Shown here one piece after another: positions 1 through 8,824 of a DNA stretch of 64,000 bases (position 1 is the first letter of the stretch; every line of letters begins with the position of its first letter). Position numbers and translations under genes: made by a program. The stretch comes from DAOUJI01 sp965197415. Lineage in GTDB: Bacteria > Chloroflexota > Dehalococcoidia > Lucifugimonadales > JAGWBF01. Below the pieces are notes generated by a model that had not been told where the DNA came from, did not search any database, and saw only the letters and a program-made list of their open reading frames with translations. Where the stretch lies: positions 1,612,001-1,676,000 of the forward strand of contig OZ240207.1 of NCBI GenBank assembly GCA_965197415.1. The letters are read 5' to 3'.

Positions 1-2
1 CC

Positions 3-50
3 GAGGCCGATGGGGACGTCATTGTCCGTTCCTTCTCGGCGGCGAGATAG
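3..50 (+). other. possible 3' end of a truncated CDS
   Basis: One forward frame is open from the window edge to a TAG at 48-50 and would end in residues EADGDVIVRSFSAAR. It would converge on the mutase gene, with the hairpin at 92-117 between them. Fifteen codons are too few to identify anything, and one reverse frame is also open here, so this is only a possibility. Confidence 0.2.
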
Positions 51-91
51 GTGAAGCCATTGGCGCGGTCCTGTGAATGTGGAAAACGATC

Positions 92-117
92 AGCGCCCTT
101 GTCCGTATCAGGGCGCT
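92..117 (-). terminator. hairpin at the end of the mutase gene
   Basis: A perfect 7-bp inverted repeat (AGCGCCC at 92-98, GGGCGCT at 111-117) overlaps the stop codon of the reverse-strand mutase gene. On that strand it is followed by GATCGTTTTCC, a weak T-rich tail. It could act as an intrinsic terminator in either direction, but the tail is poor. Confidence 0.45.
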
Positions 118-1699
118 AATAGCCCCAGGAGGGGGTGTATTCGCCGTAGACTTCCCTGAACACGTCCATCGTCTCACCGAGGGTGGCGTAGGCTTTTACC
201 GCATCCAGGAGATAGGGCATGACGTTTTCCGAGTCACGGGCCGCCCGCTCCAAGTCTCTCAGCCTTTCCTTGACTTCCCGGTCGTCACGGCGGCGGCGCA
301 CGTCGTTGAGGCGCGTCAGGTGGCGTTCCTCGCTTTCGCGGTCCACGCGAAGCAGGGGGATTTCAAGAACGTCGTCGTTGACGTACTCATTCACGCCCAC
401 AGTCACTCGCTCACCCCTGTCCATCTCCCTTTGGAGCCGGTATGCGGCCTCGGCAATCTCCCTCTGGAGATAACCCGTTTCCAGGGCCGGAAGCACGCCT
501 CCGATGTCCTCTATGCTGCGGAAGTATTCGTAGGCGCCGGCCTCAACGCGCTGGGTAAGCTCTTCCAGGAAGTAGCTGCCGCCCAGCGGGTCAACTGCGT
601 CGGTTACACCTGTTTCGTGAGCGACGATTTGCTGGGTCCGCAGGGCCACCAGCGCAGCCTTATCCGAGGGCAACGCCCATGCCTCGTCAGCAGAATTAGT
701 GTGCAGCGACTGGACTCCGCCCAGCGCAGCCGCCAGCGTCTGGAGCGCGACCCGCGAGTAGTTGTTCTCCGGCTGCTGGGCCGTGAGGGTCCATCCCGCC
801 GTCTGGGCGTGGGTGCGCATCCACCACGACCGGGGGTTCTTGGCGCCAAAAGTATCACGCATCTCCTGGGCCCAAATCTTCCTGGCCGCACGGAGCTTGG
901 CGATTTCCTCGAAGAAGTAGTTGTCCACGTTGAAGAAGAAGCTCAAGCGCGGGGCGAAGTCGTCCACGTCCATGCCCCGGTCCAGGCACCAGCGGACGTA
1001 CTCGAATCCGTCGGCCATGGTGAAGGCCAGTTCCTGGATCGCCGTGGCCCCGGCCTCACGGATGTGGTATCCCGAAATGGATATGGGGTTCCAGAGGGGC
1101 AGGTGGTTGGTCGCGAACTCCACGGTGTCCACCACCAGCTTCATGGACGGCTCAGGAGGGAAGATGTACTCGTTCTGGGCGATGTATTCCTTGAGTATGT
1201 CGTTCTGGAGGGTCCCGCCCACCTTGTTTAGAGGAACTCCCTGCTTCTCGGCCACAGCTATGTACATGGCCCAGATGATGGCTGCCGGGCTGTTGATGGT
1301 CATGGAAGTCGTAATTCGGTCGAGGGGAATTGAGTCGAACAGGATTTCCATGTCCGCCAGGGATGACACCGCCACGCCGCACTTGCCGAATTCTCCAGCG
1401 GCCTGGGGAGCGTCGGTGTCGTAGCCATACAGGGTGGGCATGTCAAAGGCCGTGGACAGGCCGGTCTGGCCGTTCTCCAGAAGATACTTGAACCTTGCGT
1501 TGGTCTCCTCGGCGGCGCCGTAACCGGCAAACATGCGCATGGTCCACAGCCGGCTGCGGTACCCGGTGGGGTGGATGCCCCTAACGAACGGGAACTCTCC
1601 CGGAGGATTGGGCTCAGGCGTGTTCTCCTGACCGGTGTAGAAAGTCTCTATGGGTATTTGGGAAGGAGAGGTGAATCTCTCTTTCCGTGGCGAAGACAT
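116..1699 (-). CDS. mcmA: methylmalonyl-CoA mutase, large (catalytic) subunit
   Basis: Encodes 527 residues of the TIM-barrel part of methylmalonyl-CoA mutase, which interconverts (R)-methylmalonyl-CoA and succinyl-CoA. Recognisable family stretches are TGYRSRLWTMRMFAGYG and TAFDMPTLYGYD near the N terminus, SISGYHIREAGATA mid-protein and DPLGGSYFLEELT further on. The protein ends shortly after the barrel (GEYTPSWGY), so the cobalamin-binding domain is missing. In archaea and many Chloroflexota it is a separate small subunit, which would lie outside this window. ATG at 1699 is chosen because AAGGA precedes it by 7 nt and the conserved N terminus follows; a longer reading frame upstream has no family similarity. 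Role: propionate and branched-chain catabolism or a carbon-fixation cycle. Confidence 0.93.
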   Translation of the reverse strand: MSSPRKERFTSPSQIPIETFYTGQENTPEPNPPGEFPFVRGIHPTGYRSRLWTMRMFAGYGAAEETNARFKYLLENGQTGLSTAFDMPTLYGYDTDAPQAAGEFGKCGVAVSSLADMEILFDSIPLDRITTSMTINSPAAIIWAMYIAVAEKQGVPLNKVGGTLQNDILKEYIAQNEYIFPPEPSMKLVVDTVEFATNHLPLWNPISISGYHIREAGATAIQELAFTMADGFEYVRWCLDRGMDVDDFAPRLSFFFNVDNYFFEEIAKLRAARKIWAQEMRDTFGAKNPRSWWMRTHAQTAGWTLTAQQPENNYSRVALQTLAAALGGVQSLHTNSADEAWALPSDKAALVALRTQQIVAHETGVTDAVDPLGGSYFLEELTQRVEAGAYEYFRSIEDIGGVLPALETGYLQREIAEAAYRLQREMDRGERVTVGVNEYVNDDVLEIPLLRVDRESEERHLTRLNDVRRRRDDREVKERLRDLERAARDSENVMPYLLDAVKAYATLGETMDVFREVYGEYTPSWGY

Positions 1700-1842
1700 G
1701 TCGTTTTCCTTAGAGCTAGACAATGAACACCTGCACGTTAGCTTTGGAGCCAGTCTATCAGTGGGCTGATGGAGCGTCAATTTTGGGGGTGTTCCGGATG
1801 GTCTTTCAGGCGAACGACGGAATCGAGACTCAGGCCCCTCGA

Positions 1843-1860
1843 CTCCGGCCTTCGCCGGAG
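1843..1860. repeat. REP-like hairpin
   Basis: CTCCGGC-CTTC-GCCGGAG is a perfect 7-bp stem with a 4-nt loop, followed by AGACG. The same CCGGC-N4-GCCGG core occurs at 30684-30697, 40068-40087 and 62343-62362, always between genes. The 1700-1909 stretch holds nothing else recognisable. Confidence 0.6.
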
Positions 1861-1909
1861 AGACGAAGTGTGATTGGCGCCGAACCAACCAGCTTGGAGG
1901 TAAAATGCT

Positions 1910-2113
1910 TTAAGAGTCGCCTTCGCGAGGTTTGCCTACCACTTGCTTCACCCGCTTTTCCAGGTCGGAGCGGGGCATCATCAGATAGCGGCCGCATCCC
2001 TGGCATTTCAGCCCAATGTCGGCGCCGAGCCGGGTCACTTCCCATTCGTAGCTGCCGCAGGGATGGCCTTTCTTCAGACGCAGGAGGTCGCCGAGCCTGA
2101 GTTCTAGGACCAT
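1910..2113 (-). CDS. DUF951 family small protein
   Basis: A 67-residue protein of the DUF951 type: LKKGHPCGSYEWEVTRLGAD, then KCQGCGRYLMMPRS. The CxxC pair plus the upstream HPCG cysteine suggests a small zinc-binding fold. The family is conserved in Firmicutes and Chloroflexota and has no established function. ATG at 2113 lies inside the end of pyrF, a 10-nt overlap, so the two genes are almost certainly co-transcribed and translationally coupled. Confidence 0.85.
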   Translation of the reverse strand: MVLELRLGDLLRLKKGHPCGSYEWEVTRLGADIGLKCQGCGRYLMMPRSDLEKRVKQVVGKPREGDS

Positions 2114-2934
2114 CCCAGCCCCGCTTCAGTCAGAGCGGCGTTGATCCCGTCCCTGAGGTTGCCAGCTTCCTTGCGGGCGGCCTCGGCGTAGTCCTTTCCC
2201 GTGGAAGCGTAGATAACCCCGCGAGAAGAGTTGATGACGGCCCTGCGTCCGTGGGAGTCCACACCGTTGAGAGTCGCGTCCCTGACGTCACCTCCCTGGG
2301 ACCCAACCCCTGGTATGAGAAACGGTATATCGGGGCACATCTCTCTAAGCTGTTTCATCTCGCCGGGATAGGTGGCTCCCACCACCAGACCTACATTCCC
2401 TGCCGAGGACCACTCGACCGTTCGACCCGCCAGCTCCCGGTAGACAGGCTCACCCGATTCTTCCCATTCCAGATCCTGGAAGTCTCCAGCCCCGGGATTG
2501 GAGCTGCGGCACCATATGAAGACTCCCCGGTCGCGGTATTCCAGGAAGGGCCGGACGGTGTCGCCGCCTCCATAGGCATTTACGGTGGCAGCGTCAAAAC
2601 CCCAAACGTCAAACATCGCCCTGGCATAAGCCTCCGCTGAGGCTCCTACGTCGCCCCGTTTGGCGTCACCGATTATGACTGCGTCAGGGGCGCTTTCTTT
2701 GATATGGGCGACTGTGCGCTCCAGGGCCTTCAGCCCCTCTATGCCCATAGCCTCATAGAAGGAGAGGTTGGGTTTATATGCGCACACCAGGTCGGAGGTG
2801 GAATCTACGATGGCCCGGTTGAACTCGGCAGCATCGGCCACCGGCATCCGGGCGGGGTCGGGGTCTAGCCCTACGCACAGCAGGCTCTGGTTGGCACGGC
2901 AGGCGTGGTCTAGCTTTTGCAGGAACTTCGACAC
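2104..2934 (-). CDS. pyrF: orotidine 5'-phosphate decarboxylase (type 2)
   Basis: Encodes 276 residues catalysing the last step of UMP synthesis, OMP to UMP. Family marks are LLCVGLDPDPARMP near the N terminus, DLVCAYKPNLSFYEA, and the catalytic VIIGDAKRGDVG with the Lys and Asp residues of the active site, then FLIPGVGSQGG for phosphate binding. Length and the PNLSFYE segment place it in the longer type 2 group seen in Actinobacteria and Chloroflexota. The start is GTG at 2934 with AGGGG about 9 nt upstream. The gene heads a pair with the DUF951 gene that overlaps its 3' end. pyrG, another pyrimidine gene, is about 30 kb away, so there is no pyrimidine cluster. Confidence 0.95.
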   Translation of the reverse strand: MSKFLQKLDHACRANQSLLCVGLDPDPARMPVADAAEFNRAIVDSTSDLVCAYKPNLSFYEAMGIEGLKALERTVAHIKESAPDAVIIGDAKRGDVGASAEAYARAMFDVWGFDAATVNAYGGGDTVRPFLEYRDRGVFIWCRSSNPGAGDFQDLEWEESGEPVYRELAGRTVEWSSAGNVGLVVGATYPGEMKQLREMCPDIPFLIPGVGSQGGDVRDATLNGVDSHGRRAVINSSRGVIYASTGKDYAEAARKEAGNLRDGINAALTEAGLGWS

Positions 2935-3073
2935 TGTATGATTCCCCTATCCAGTCGAGTCTAGCAACCGGTCAGACGCCGGTCAACGGCTTTGGCGGCG
3001 CCCTTCATGCCGGGCGGTGCGCTTCTATCCAGCCTCACGGTGTGATGGTAGCATGAAGCTGCCAGGGACGGAT

Positions 3074-3760
3074 ATGAATTACGACAGGTTGATAGAGGGG
3101 CGGTTTCTCCGCAGGTTGAACCGGTTTGCGGGGTTGGTGGACGTGGACGGCAGCGAAACCCTGGTCCACATCGCCAACTCAGGCCGGATGAAGGAACTGC
3201 TCGTGGAGGGTTTCCGCGTGTTGCTGAAACCCGCCGCCGGAACTCACCGGAAGACAGGCTACGACCTCGCCCTCGTAGACCTTGGCCACACGCTCTGCTC
3301 CTCCGACGCCCGGCTGCCCAACTTCCTCCTCCACGAGGCCCTTGTCGAAGGCCGGCTGGAGGAATTCGAAGGCTACACCGATATTGCCCGCGAACGCACT
3401 TTCGAGGATTCCCGGCTGGACTTGGTTTTGAGCGGCCCTTCCGGAGTTTGTTACATCGAAGCCAAGTCCGTGACCCTCGTGGTGGACGGAGTGGGCCTTT
3501 TCCCTGATGCGCCAACAGTGCGCGGCGCCAAGCACGTGGGCACTTTGGCCAAGGCGGTTGAACAAGGGCACAGGGCAGCCGCGGTCTTCGTGGTGCAACG
3601 AGAAGATGCCTCGGCCCTGACGCCTCACGACATCGCGGACCCTGCGTTCGGCGCAGCTTTGAGACGCGCCATTGAGAAGGGCGTAGAAGCCTATGCCTAC
3701 CGCTGTCGCGTTTCTCAGGATGAGATAGTCCTGTCGGACGCTATCCCTGTGCACCTTTGA
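3074..3760 (+). CDS. sfsA: SfsA family protein (sugar fermentation stimulation protein A homologue)
   Basis: A 228-residue SfsA homologue. Conserved stretches are VHIANSGRMKELL, LPNFLLHEAL, the RLDLVLSG...CYIEAKSVTLV core and GAKHVGTL with an EQGHRAAAVFVVQR helix. The RxD...ExK arrangement is that of a PD-(D/E)XK-type fold, in line with the nucleic-acid-binding role proposed for SfsA, whose physiological function remains unclear. ATG at 3074 is preferred because AGGGA sits just upstream and the protein then aligns with the usual N terminus; an in-frame ATG at 3053 would add 7 residues. It diverges from pyrF across about 140 nt. Confidence 0.88.
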   Translation: MNYDRLIEGRFLRRLNRFAGLVDVDGSETLVHIANSGRMKELLVEGFRVLLKPAAGTHRKTGYDLALVDLGHTLCSSDARLPNFLLHEALVEGRLEEFEGYTDIARERTFEDSRLDLVLSGPSGVCYIEAKSVTLVVDGVGLFPDAPTVRGAKHVGTLAKAVEQGHRAAAVFVVQREDASALTPHDIADPAFGAALRRAIEKGVEAYAYRCRVSQDEIVLSDAIPVHL

Positions 3761-3791
3761 GAGGGCTTTGCTCAATCCGTGTGCGGTCCCG

Positions 3792-3863
3792 TCACAGAGA
3801 CCCTTAGACCCCATCTCAATCTTCCCCCTTGAATGGGGAAGAGGTCCTGCAAGGGTTCTGTGA
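3792..3863. repeat. nested inverted repeat between convergent genes
   Basis: An outer interrupted stem (TCACAG..ACCCTT at 3792-3805 against AAGGGT.CTGTGA at 3851-3863) encloses an inner 7-bp hairpin CTTCCCC/GGGGAAG (3821-3841). It lies between the stops of sfsA and the convergent lyase-family gene, so it may act as a bidirectional terminator. The inner element (CCCCTTGAATGGGG) resembles the repeat near 62190. Confidence 0.6.
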
Positions 3864-3870
3864 GGGCGGG

Positions 3871-4758
3871 CTAGTGGGCGCGGCGTCCCTGGAATTCCTT
3901 CTCTGTGGTTTCCGCTTCCACCTGGTAGTAGTCAGGTAAGCTGATAAGGTCCTCCACTTCCGCCCGGCGCCAGACCACGTCCGCCGCGCTGATGCCCGTA
4001 AGTCCGGTATCCCGCAGGCTTGTGTAGACCTCTATGAGACCCTTGGCGGCGGCGATGATGGGAGTGGTGGCGTAGATGATTATCTGGTACCCCAGGTCGG
4101 TGTACTCCTGGACGGATATGTCGTCAGCGCCCGCGATGACCAGCAACGGAACGTCCGGCACGCCCTTTCGGAAGGTTGCCAGGTCCTCCGCAGCTTTGAC
4201 GCCCCTGGGCATGACAGCGTCGACGCCCAAGTCCCTCATGGCCAGGCCCCTGGCGATGGCCTCGTCCATGTCCCCTTCCACGGCTGTGAAGGCGTCGGTG
4301 CGCCCGATAATCAGGAAATCAGGGTTGCTGCGCGCTCTGAGGGCGTATTCCATTTTCTGCAGGAACTCGTCCCTGGGAACTATGTGCTCCAAACCAGCGT
4401 GATATGAGGCCCGTTTGGGGTAGACCTGGTCCTCGATGTGCATCCCAGCCAGCCCGGCGGCCTCGTAGGCCTTGACCGAGCGCATCGTGTGCACCGGGTC
4501 TCCGTAGCCCGCTCCCCCGTCCACAATGACCGGCAGGTCCACGGCGTCTGCCACTCGTTTGCCTACGTCAATTTGCTCGGTCATGGTCATAAGAGGCTCG
4601 GATACGGCGAGGTGCGCGCCCGACATGTAGCCTCCGGTATAGACGGCAGTGAAGCCCAGGGTCTGCACAACCCTGGCGCTGAACGGGTCGTAGGCCCCGG
4701 GAGCGACGATGGTCTCTCCCCTGGACAGTCTGGCTTTCAGATCGTTTTTGGCTGGCAT
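3871..4758 (-). CDS. isocitrate lyase / PEP mutase superfamily protein with an altered active site
   Basis: A 295-residue TIM-barrel protein of the ICL/PEPM superfamily: VAPGAYDPFSARVVQTLGF at the N terminus, PVIVDGGAGYGDP (about 76-88), GMHIEDQVYPKRASYHAG (about 105-122) and IIGRTDAFTA. In characterised members the metal loop reads D-x-D-T-G-Y-G and the lyase loop is K[KR]CGH. Here the second Asp is Gly and the Cys-Gly-His is Ala-Ser-Tyr-His. A classical lyase or mutase reaction is therefore doubtful; an oxaloacetate-decarboxylase-like or other 2-oxoacid activity is possible, and the substrate is unknown. ATG at 4758 is set by AGGAGG 7 nt upstream. It diverges from the CoA-transferase gene at 4910. 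Confidence 0.82.
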   Translation of the reverse strand: MPAKNDLKARLSRGETIVAPGAYDPFSARVVQTLGFTAVYTGGYMSGAHLAVSEPLMTMTEQIDVGKRVADAVDLPVIVDGGAGYGDPVHTMRSVKAYEAAGLAGMHIEDQVYPKRASYHAGLEHIVPRDEFLQKMEYALRARSNPDFLIIGRTDAFTAVEGDMDEAIARGLAMRDLGVDAVMPRGVKAAEDLATFRKGVPDVPLLVIAGADDISVQEYTDLGYQIIIYATTPIIAAAKGLIEVYTSLRDTGLTGISAADVVWRRAEVEDLISLPDYYQVEAETTEKEFQGRRAH

Positions 4759-4856
4759 GGGACGCCTCCTTGTGGCCATTTTAGGCACGAAGCCATATTA
4801 GGCGCCGAGGCGGGCGAGGTCAAGGGAACTGCAAGGGAGAGCAGCCGCTAAAGACA

Positions 4857-4865
4857 TGGTATAAT
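4857..4865 (+). promoter_or_regulatory. extended -10 promoter for the CoA-transferase gene
   Basis: TGG followed directly by a perfect TATAAT (4860-4865) forms an extended -10 element about 45 nt upstream of the GTG start at 4910. No good -35 is visible at the usual distance, as expected for extended -10 promoters. Confidence 0.6.
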
Positions 4866-4909
4866 TCTGACTGCTAAAAAACATTCAATCAGTCCACCCG
4901 GAGGTAAAA

Positions 4910-6094
4910 GTGGCCTCAGCGCTTGATGGAATAAAGGTAATCGACATCACCCGGACCCTGGCCGGACCCTTCTGCACCATGTTCCTGGGCGACATGGGCG
5001 CCGACGTAATCAAGGTGGAGGAACCCGGCCACGGCGACGAGACCAGGAACTGGACTCCCTTCTGGAACGACGTGGGCACCCAGTTTCTTGCCTTCAACCG
5101 GAACAAACGCAGCTTGACCCTCAACCTGAAAGATCAAAGGTCTGTCCAGATATTCAAGGACCTGGCCAAGGACGCCGACGTGATGCTGGAGTCTCTGCGC
5201 ACCGGCACCGCCGACCGCATGGGCCTGGGGTACGACGTGATAAGCGAGCTGAACCCCCGCATTGTGTACTGCTCCGTTTCGGGCTACGGGCGAACGGGGC
5301 CTTTAGCCGACAAGCCGGGCTACGACCTCATCATCCAAGGGTACAGCGGCTTGATGAGCACCACCGGAGAGCCGGACGGTCCCCCGCTGCGCACGGGATA
5401 CTCGCTGGTGGACCTGTTCACCGGCATGATGGCCTACGGCTCCATCGTCACCGCGTTGTACAACCGTGAACACACTGGAAAGGGCCAATACGTAGAGGCG
5501 TCCCTGCTGGAAGGTCAGGTGGCAGTGATGAGCTACCACGCCGTGGGATACCTGGCGACGGGCCGCGTCCCCGGCAGGCTTGGCTCAGGACACCCAAGCC
5601 TGGTGCCGTACCAGGCGTTTCCGTCGTCAGACGGATTCTTCATCATCGGGTGCGGCAACGACGGCCTCTGGCGGCGGCTCTGCCCGGCCATAGGACGGGA
5701 AGACCTGATGGACGATCCCAAGTTCCAGACCAACACTCTCCGGGTGGAGAACAGGGCCGAAATCGTCTCCATACTCAGTGAGCACACAAAGTCCAAGACC
5801 ACTGCCGAGTGGGTGGAAATCATCACGGAGGCCGGAGTGCCAGTGGGTCCCATCAACCGGGTGTCCGATGTGGTGGTGGACCCGCAGGTGTTGGCCCGCG
5901 AAATGATGGTCGACCTGCCCCATCCCAGGGTGCCGGACCTGAAGGTCCCCGGAAACCCGCTCAAGCTCTACGACACTCCTCCCAACTACCGCCGCCGCCC
6001 GCCGGAACACGGTGAGCACAACGAGGAGATACTGACCGACCTGGGATACAGCAAGGAAGACCTCGCCAAGCTGAAGGAAGAGGGCGCCATCTAA
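4910..6094 (+). CDS. CaiB/BaiF family (class III) CoA-transferase
   Basis: A 394-residue family III CoA-transferase, the type that moves CoA between an acyl-CoA and a free acid. The N terminus IKVIDITRTLAGPFCTMFLG and MGADVIKVEEP are diagnostic, NRNKRSLTLNL follows, and the catalytic Asp is D168 in YSLVDLFTGM, matching Asp169 of formyl-CoA transferase. The start is GTG with GGAGG 5 nt upstream. The substrate cannot be read from sequence; succinyl-CoA:hydroxyacid or mesaconate-type transfers are typical of environmental members. It stands alone between the lyase-family gene and modA. A second, more divergent member lies at 42177-43433. Confidence 0.92.
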   Translation: MASALDGIKVIDITRTLAGPFCTMFLGDMGADVIKVEEPGHGDETRNWTPFWNDVGTQFLAFNRNKRSLTLNLKDQRSVQIFKDLAKDADVMLESLRTGTADRMGLGYDVISELNPRIVYCSVSGYGRTGPLADKPGYDLIIQGYSGLMSTTGEPDGPPLRTGYSLVDLFTGMMAYGSIVTALYNREHTGKGQYVEASLLEGQVAVMSYHAVGYLATGRVPGRLGSGHPSLVPYQAFPSSDGFFIIGCGNDGLWRRLCPAIGREDLMDDPKFQTNTLRVENRAEIVSILSEHTKSKTTAEWVEIITEAGVPVGPINRVSDVVVDPQVLAREMMVDLPHPRVPDLKVPGNPLKLYDTPPNYRRRPPEHGEHNEEILTDLGYSKEDLAKLKEEGAI

Positions 6095-6168
6095 CGTCAC
6101 GCCAGCCCGGCGTCCTGTACGACCTGAAGCAAGGCTTTGTGAAATAAGGAACCCATCAGCCCGGTGCT

Positions 6169-6951
6169 ATGCGGTCCCATATTCGGCTCTTCGTCGCGTT
6201 AAGCCTCGTCCTTGCATTGGCTCTTCCAGCCTGCGGCTCTGACCGCGACAGTATATTGGTTTCCGCCGCCTCCAGCCTGACTGACGTCATGGAGGAGCTG
6301 GGGCAGAGGTTCGAGGAGCTGGAAGGAGTCGAGGTCCGATTTAACTTCGGCGGCTCGACGGCCTTGGCCCAGCAAATAGTCAAGGGCGCCCCCGTTGATG
6401 TCCTCCTGTCGGCTGGACCAACTCCCATGGACCGTCTGGAGACACTGGGGCTTTTGGCGGAGGGCACAAGGATTGACCTCCTGACCAACCGTCTGACACT
6501 GGCGACCCGCTCGGACGGCTTGACGGTGCAGTCAGATGAGAATACGGGCCGCTTGGACAATCTGCTGGAGCCGGATGGAGACTACCGGATTGCTATAGCG
6601 GACCCCGACTTGGCCCCTGCCGGGTCCTATGCTGAGGAAGCCTTGCGGAACCTGGGATACTGGAAAGGCCTGGAGGGGCGGCTTGTATACGGCCCTGACG
6701 TCCGGGCAGCCCTGGCCTACGTTCAAACCGGAGCCCTGGACTTCGGGATAGTCTACGCCACCGACGCTCTGGCCGCAGGTCTTGTCAGCGTCGCGGACAT
6801 CCCCGCTGACAGCCACTCGTCCATACTCTACCCGGCGGCCCTGATAAATGACTCGGAGCGCCGCGACACCGCCGGGAGATTTTTGCAATTCCTGCAAAGC
6901 CCCGAGGGAGCGTCCCTGTTCGAACGTTGGGGATTCACCGGCGTGGAGTAG
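6169..6951 (+). CDS. modA: molybdate ABC transporter, substrate-binding lipoprotein
   Basis: A 260-residue extracytoplasmic binding protein. The first 22 residues are a lipoprotein signal with lipobox LPAC, cleaved before Cys22. The mature part has the ModA pattern: ILVSAASSLTDVMEELGQRF, VRFNFGGSTALAQQI, DVLLSAGPTPMDRL, IADPDLAPAGSYAEEAL and ALDFGIVYATDAL. It is followed by a permease and an ATPase of the molybdate type, which fixes the assignment. It would bind molybdate or tungstate outside the membrane for import and cofactor synthesis. Confidence 0.93.
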   Translation: MRSHIRLFVALSLVLALALPACGSDRDSILVSAASSLTDVMEELGQRFEELEGVEVRFNFGGSTALAQQIVKGAPVDVLLSAGPTPMDRLETLGLLAEGTRIDLLTNRLTLATRSDGLTVQSDENTGRLDNLLEPDGDYRIAIADPDLAPAGSYAEEALRNLGYWKGLEGRLVYGPDVRAALAYVQTGALDFGIVYATDALAAGLVSVADIPADSHSSILYPAALINDSERRDTAGRFLQFLQSPEGASLFERWGFTGVE

Positions 6952-7033
6952 AATAGACCAGGGTCGAGCTTCGGAGGGGCCGTTCCGCTGATTCTCCGCC
7001 GCTCCAGCCCGACGCCGACCGTGAGGTTTCTAT

Positions 7034-7705
7034 TTGTCAGCCGGTGAGCTTCAGATAATCGCGCTTTCGCTGCAAGTGGCCGCCGTGGGGACGGCGTTGG
7101 GATTCCCTGTGGCGCTTTGGATAGGGTGGCTGCTAGCCAAGTCCTCAATAAGGGGCAAGCCGATTATTGACACGCTGGTTTCCTTCCCTCTGGTGCTGCC
7201 TCCGGTGGTTACCGGTTACGTTCTGCTATTGGTCCTTGGCCCGGACGGACCCGTTGGCTGGGTCTTGGACAGGCTCTTCGGGGTGGACTTGGTGTTCACC
7301 TGGATTGCGGCGGCGCTGGCCGCAGGTCTGGTCGGGCTGCCCCTGATGGTGCGGACCATAGAGGTGGCTATGGCCGGAGTCGACCCGCGCCTGGAGATGG
7401 CCTCTCGCAGCCTGGGGGCCGGCTCCGTCAAGACCTTCTTACGGGTGACCGCGCCCCTGGCCCATAGGGGAATTCTGGCGGCCATACTGCTTGCTTTCGC
7501 CCGAGGGCTGGGTGAGTTCGGCGCCACCATCATGGTGGCAGGAAACATCCCAGGCCAGACCCAGACCATTCCTCTCTTGATATATAATCGGGTGCAGGTC
7601 GGTGACGAGGCTTCGGCCGTAAGAATGATAGTCGCGTCTCTGGTTCTGGCCTTGATTGCGTTGACGGCCCACCAGTTCCTTGTGCGGCGAGCCGCGGTAT
7701 CCTGA
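7034..7705 (+). CDS. modB: molybdate ABC transporter, permease
   Basis: A 223-residue inner-membrane permease with about five hydrophobic helices. FPLVLPPVVTGYVLLLVLG and the cytoplasmic EAA loop around ARGLGEFGATIMVAGNIPGQ are typical of ModB. The best start is TTG at 7034 with GAGG a few bases upstream; the nearby GTG at 7021 runs into a stop. The gene lies between modA (82-nt gap) and modC (26-nt gap) on the same strand, so the three should form one operon. Confidence 0.92.
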   Translation: MSAGELQIIALSLQVAAVGTALGFPVALWIGWLLAKSSIRGKPIIDTLVSFPLVLPPVVTGYVLLLVLGPDGPVGWVLDRLFGVDLVFTWIAAALAAGLVGLPLMVRTIEVAMAGVDPRLEMASRSLGAGSVKTFLRVTAPLAHRGILAAILLAFARGLGEFGATIMVAGNIPGQTQTIPLLIYNRVQVGDEASAVRMIVASLVLALIALTAHQFLVRRAAVS

Positions 7706-7731
7706 CGACGTTTGCTGGGCGTACTCCCACC

Positions 7732-8820
7732 ATGAACGACACGACCCTCAGCCTGACCCTCCACAAGAGCTACCCTGGCTTCGATTTGAGCATCGACAGC
7801 CGGTTCGGCTCAGGCGTCACGGCAATTTTCGGGCCGTCCGGCAGCGGCAAGACCACCATCCTCAACGCCATCGCAGGACTCATCGACCCGGACGAAGGCG
7901 AAATCACACTGCGGGGTAAAACTCTGTTCTCTTCCGGTTCCGGCGTCAGCCTTGCTCCCGAACGCCGCCGGGTGGGCTATGTATTCCAGGACGGACTTCT
8001 GTTCCCTCACATGAGCGTCAGAGAAAACGTGATGTACGGCTATAACCAGACTCCCCCGGAAGGCCGCAACGTTGACCCTGAACATCTGGTGAATCTACTG
8101 GACCTCGACCGCCTGATGGACCGCCGCCCCAAGAACCTGTCCGCTGGAGAGCGGCAACGAGTGGCCTTGGCACGGGCCGTGGCCGCATCGCCTGAGTTGC
8201 TTCTCATGGACGAGCCTCTGGGGTCCCTGGACATTGCCCTACGGGGACGTGTGCTGCGATACCTGGGGGACCTTCATCGGAGCCTGGGAATGCCAATGGT
8301 GTACGTTTCCCACTCCATCTCTGAGGCACTGGCACTGGCCCATCAGGCTCTGGTGATTTCCAACGGACGCCAGCTGGCTTTCGACGAGCCCCGGAAAGTC
8401 CTGTTAGAGCCCTACGTCCACTCTCTAGTCCACCTGGGCAGTCTGGAAAACTTGCTGGACGTTCGAGTGACGGACAGCGGCCCGTCCAACGGCCTTACAA
8501 CAGCGACTCTGGGCACAACCTCACTGAGACTCACCGGCCTTAGCGACTCGGTCTCTGTGGGGGATACACTGTCCATCGGAATACGAGCGGGGGACATAAT
8601 CATCGCCGTGGATAGGCCGGAACGCATCAGCGCCCGGAACATTCTCAAGGGGCGGTTGGAGGCTATCCACCGGATAGACCACGACGTGCTGCTCTTCGCC
8701 GACGTGGGCGCGCCCTTGATGGCCCAAGTCACACCAGACGCTCTGGACTCACTGGGGCTGCAAGAGGGCCAGGACGTTTACCTGGTCATCAAGTCCAGCT
8801 CCATCATGGTGTTGGGCTAA
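7732..8820 (+). CDS. modC: molybdate ABC transporter, ATP-binding protein
   Basis: A 362-residue ABC ATPase. Walker A GPSGSGKTT is at 34-42, the Q-loop in GYVFQDGLLFPHM, signature NLSAGERQRVALARA at about 135-149, Walker B LLLMDEPLGSLD at about 156-167 and the H-loop in YVSHS. Residues from about 295 on (SARNILKGRLEAI to the C terminus) form a molybdate-binding TOBE/MOBE-like domain, which marks ModC rather than a generic ATPase. It powers uptake through ModAB. Confidence 0.94.
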   Translation: MNDTTLSLTLHKSYPGFDLSIDSRFGSGVTAIFGPSGSGKTTILNAIAGLIDPDEGEITLRGKTLFSSGSGVSLAPERRRVGYVFQDGLLFPHMSVRENVMYGYNQTPPEGRNVDPEHLVNLLDLDRLMDRRPKNLSAGERQRVALARAVAASPELLLMDEPLGSLDIALRGRVLRYLGDLHRSLGMPMVYVSHSISEALALAHQALVISNGRQLAFDEPRKVLLEPYVHSLVHLGSLENLLDVRVTDSGPSNGLTTATLGTTSLRLTGLSDSVSVGDTLSIGIRAGDIIIAVDRPERISARNILKGRLEAIHRIDHDVLLFADVGAPLMAQVTPDALDSLGLQEGQDVYLVIKSSSIMVLG

Positions 8821-8824
8821 CCCT

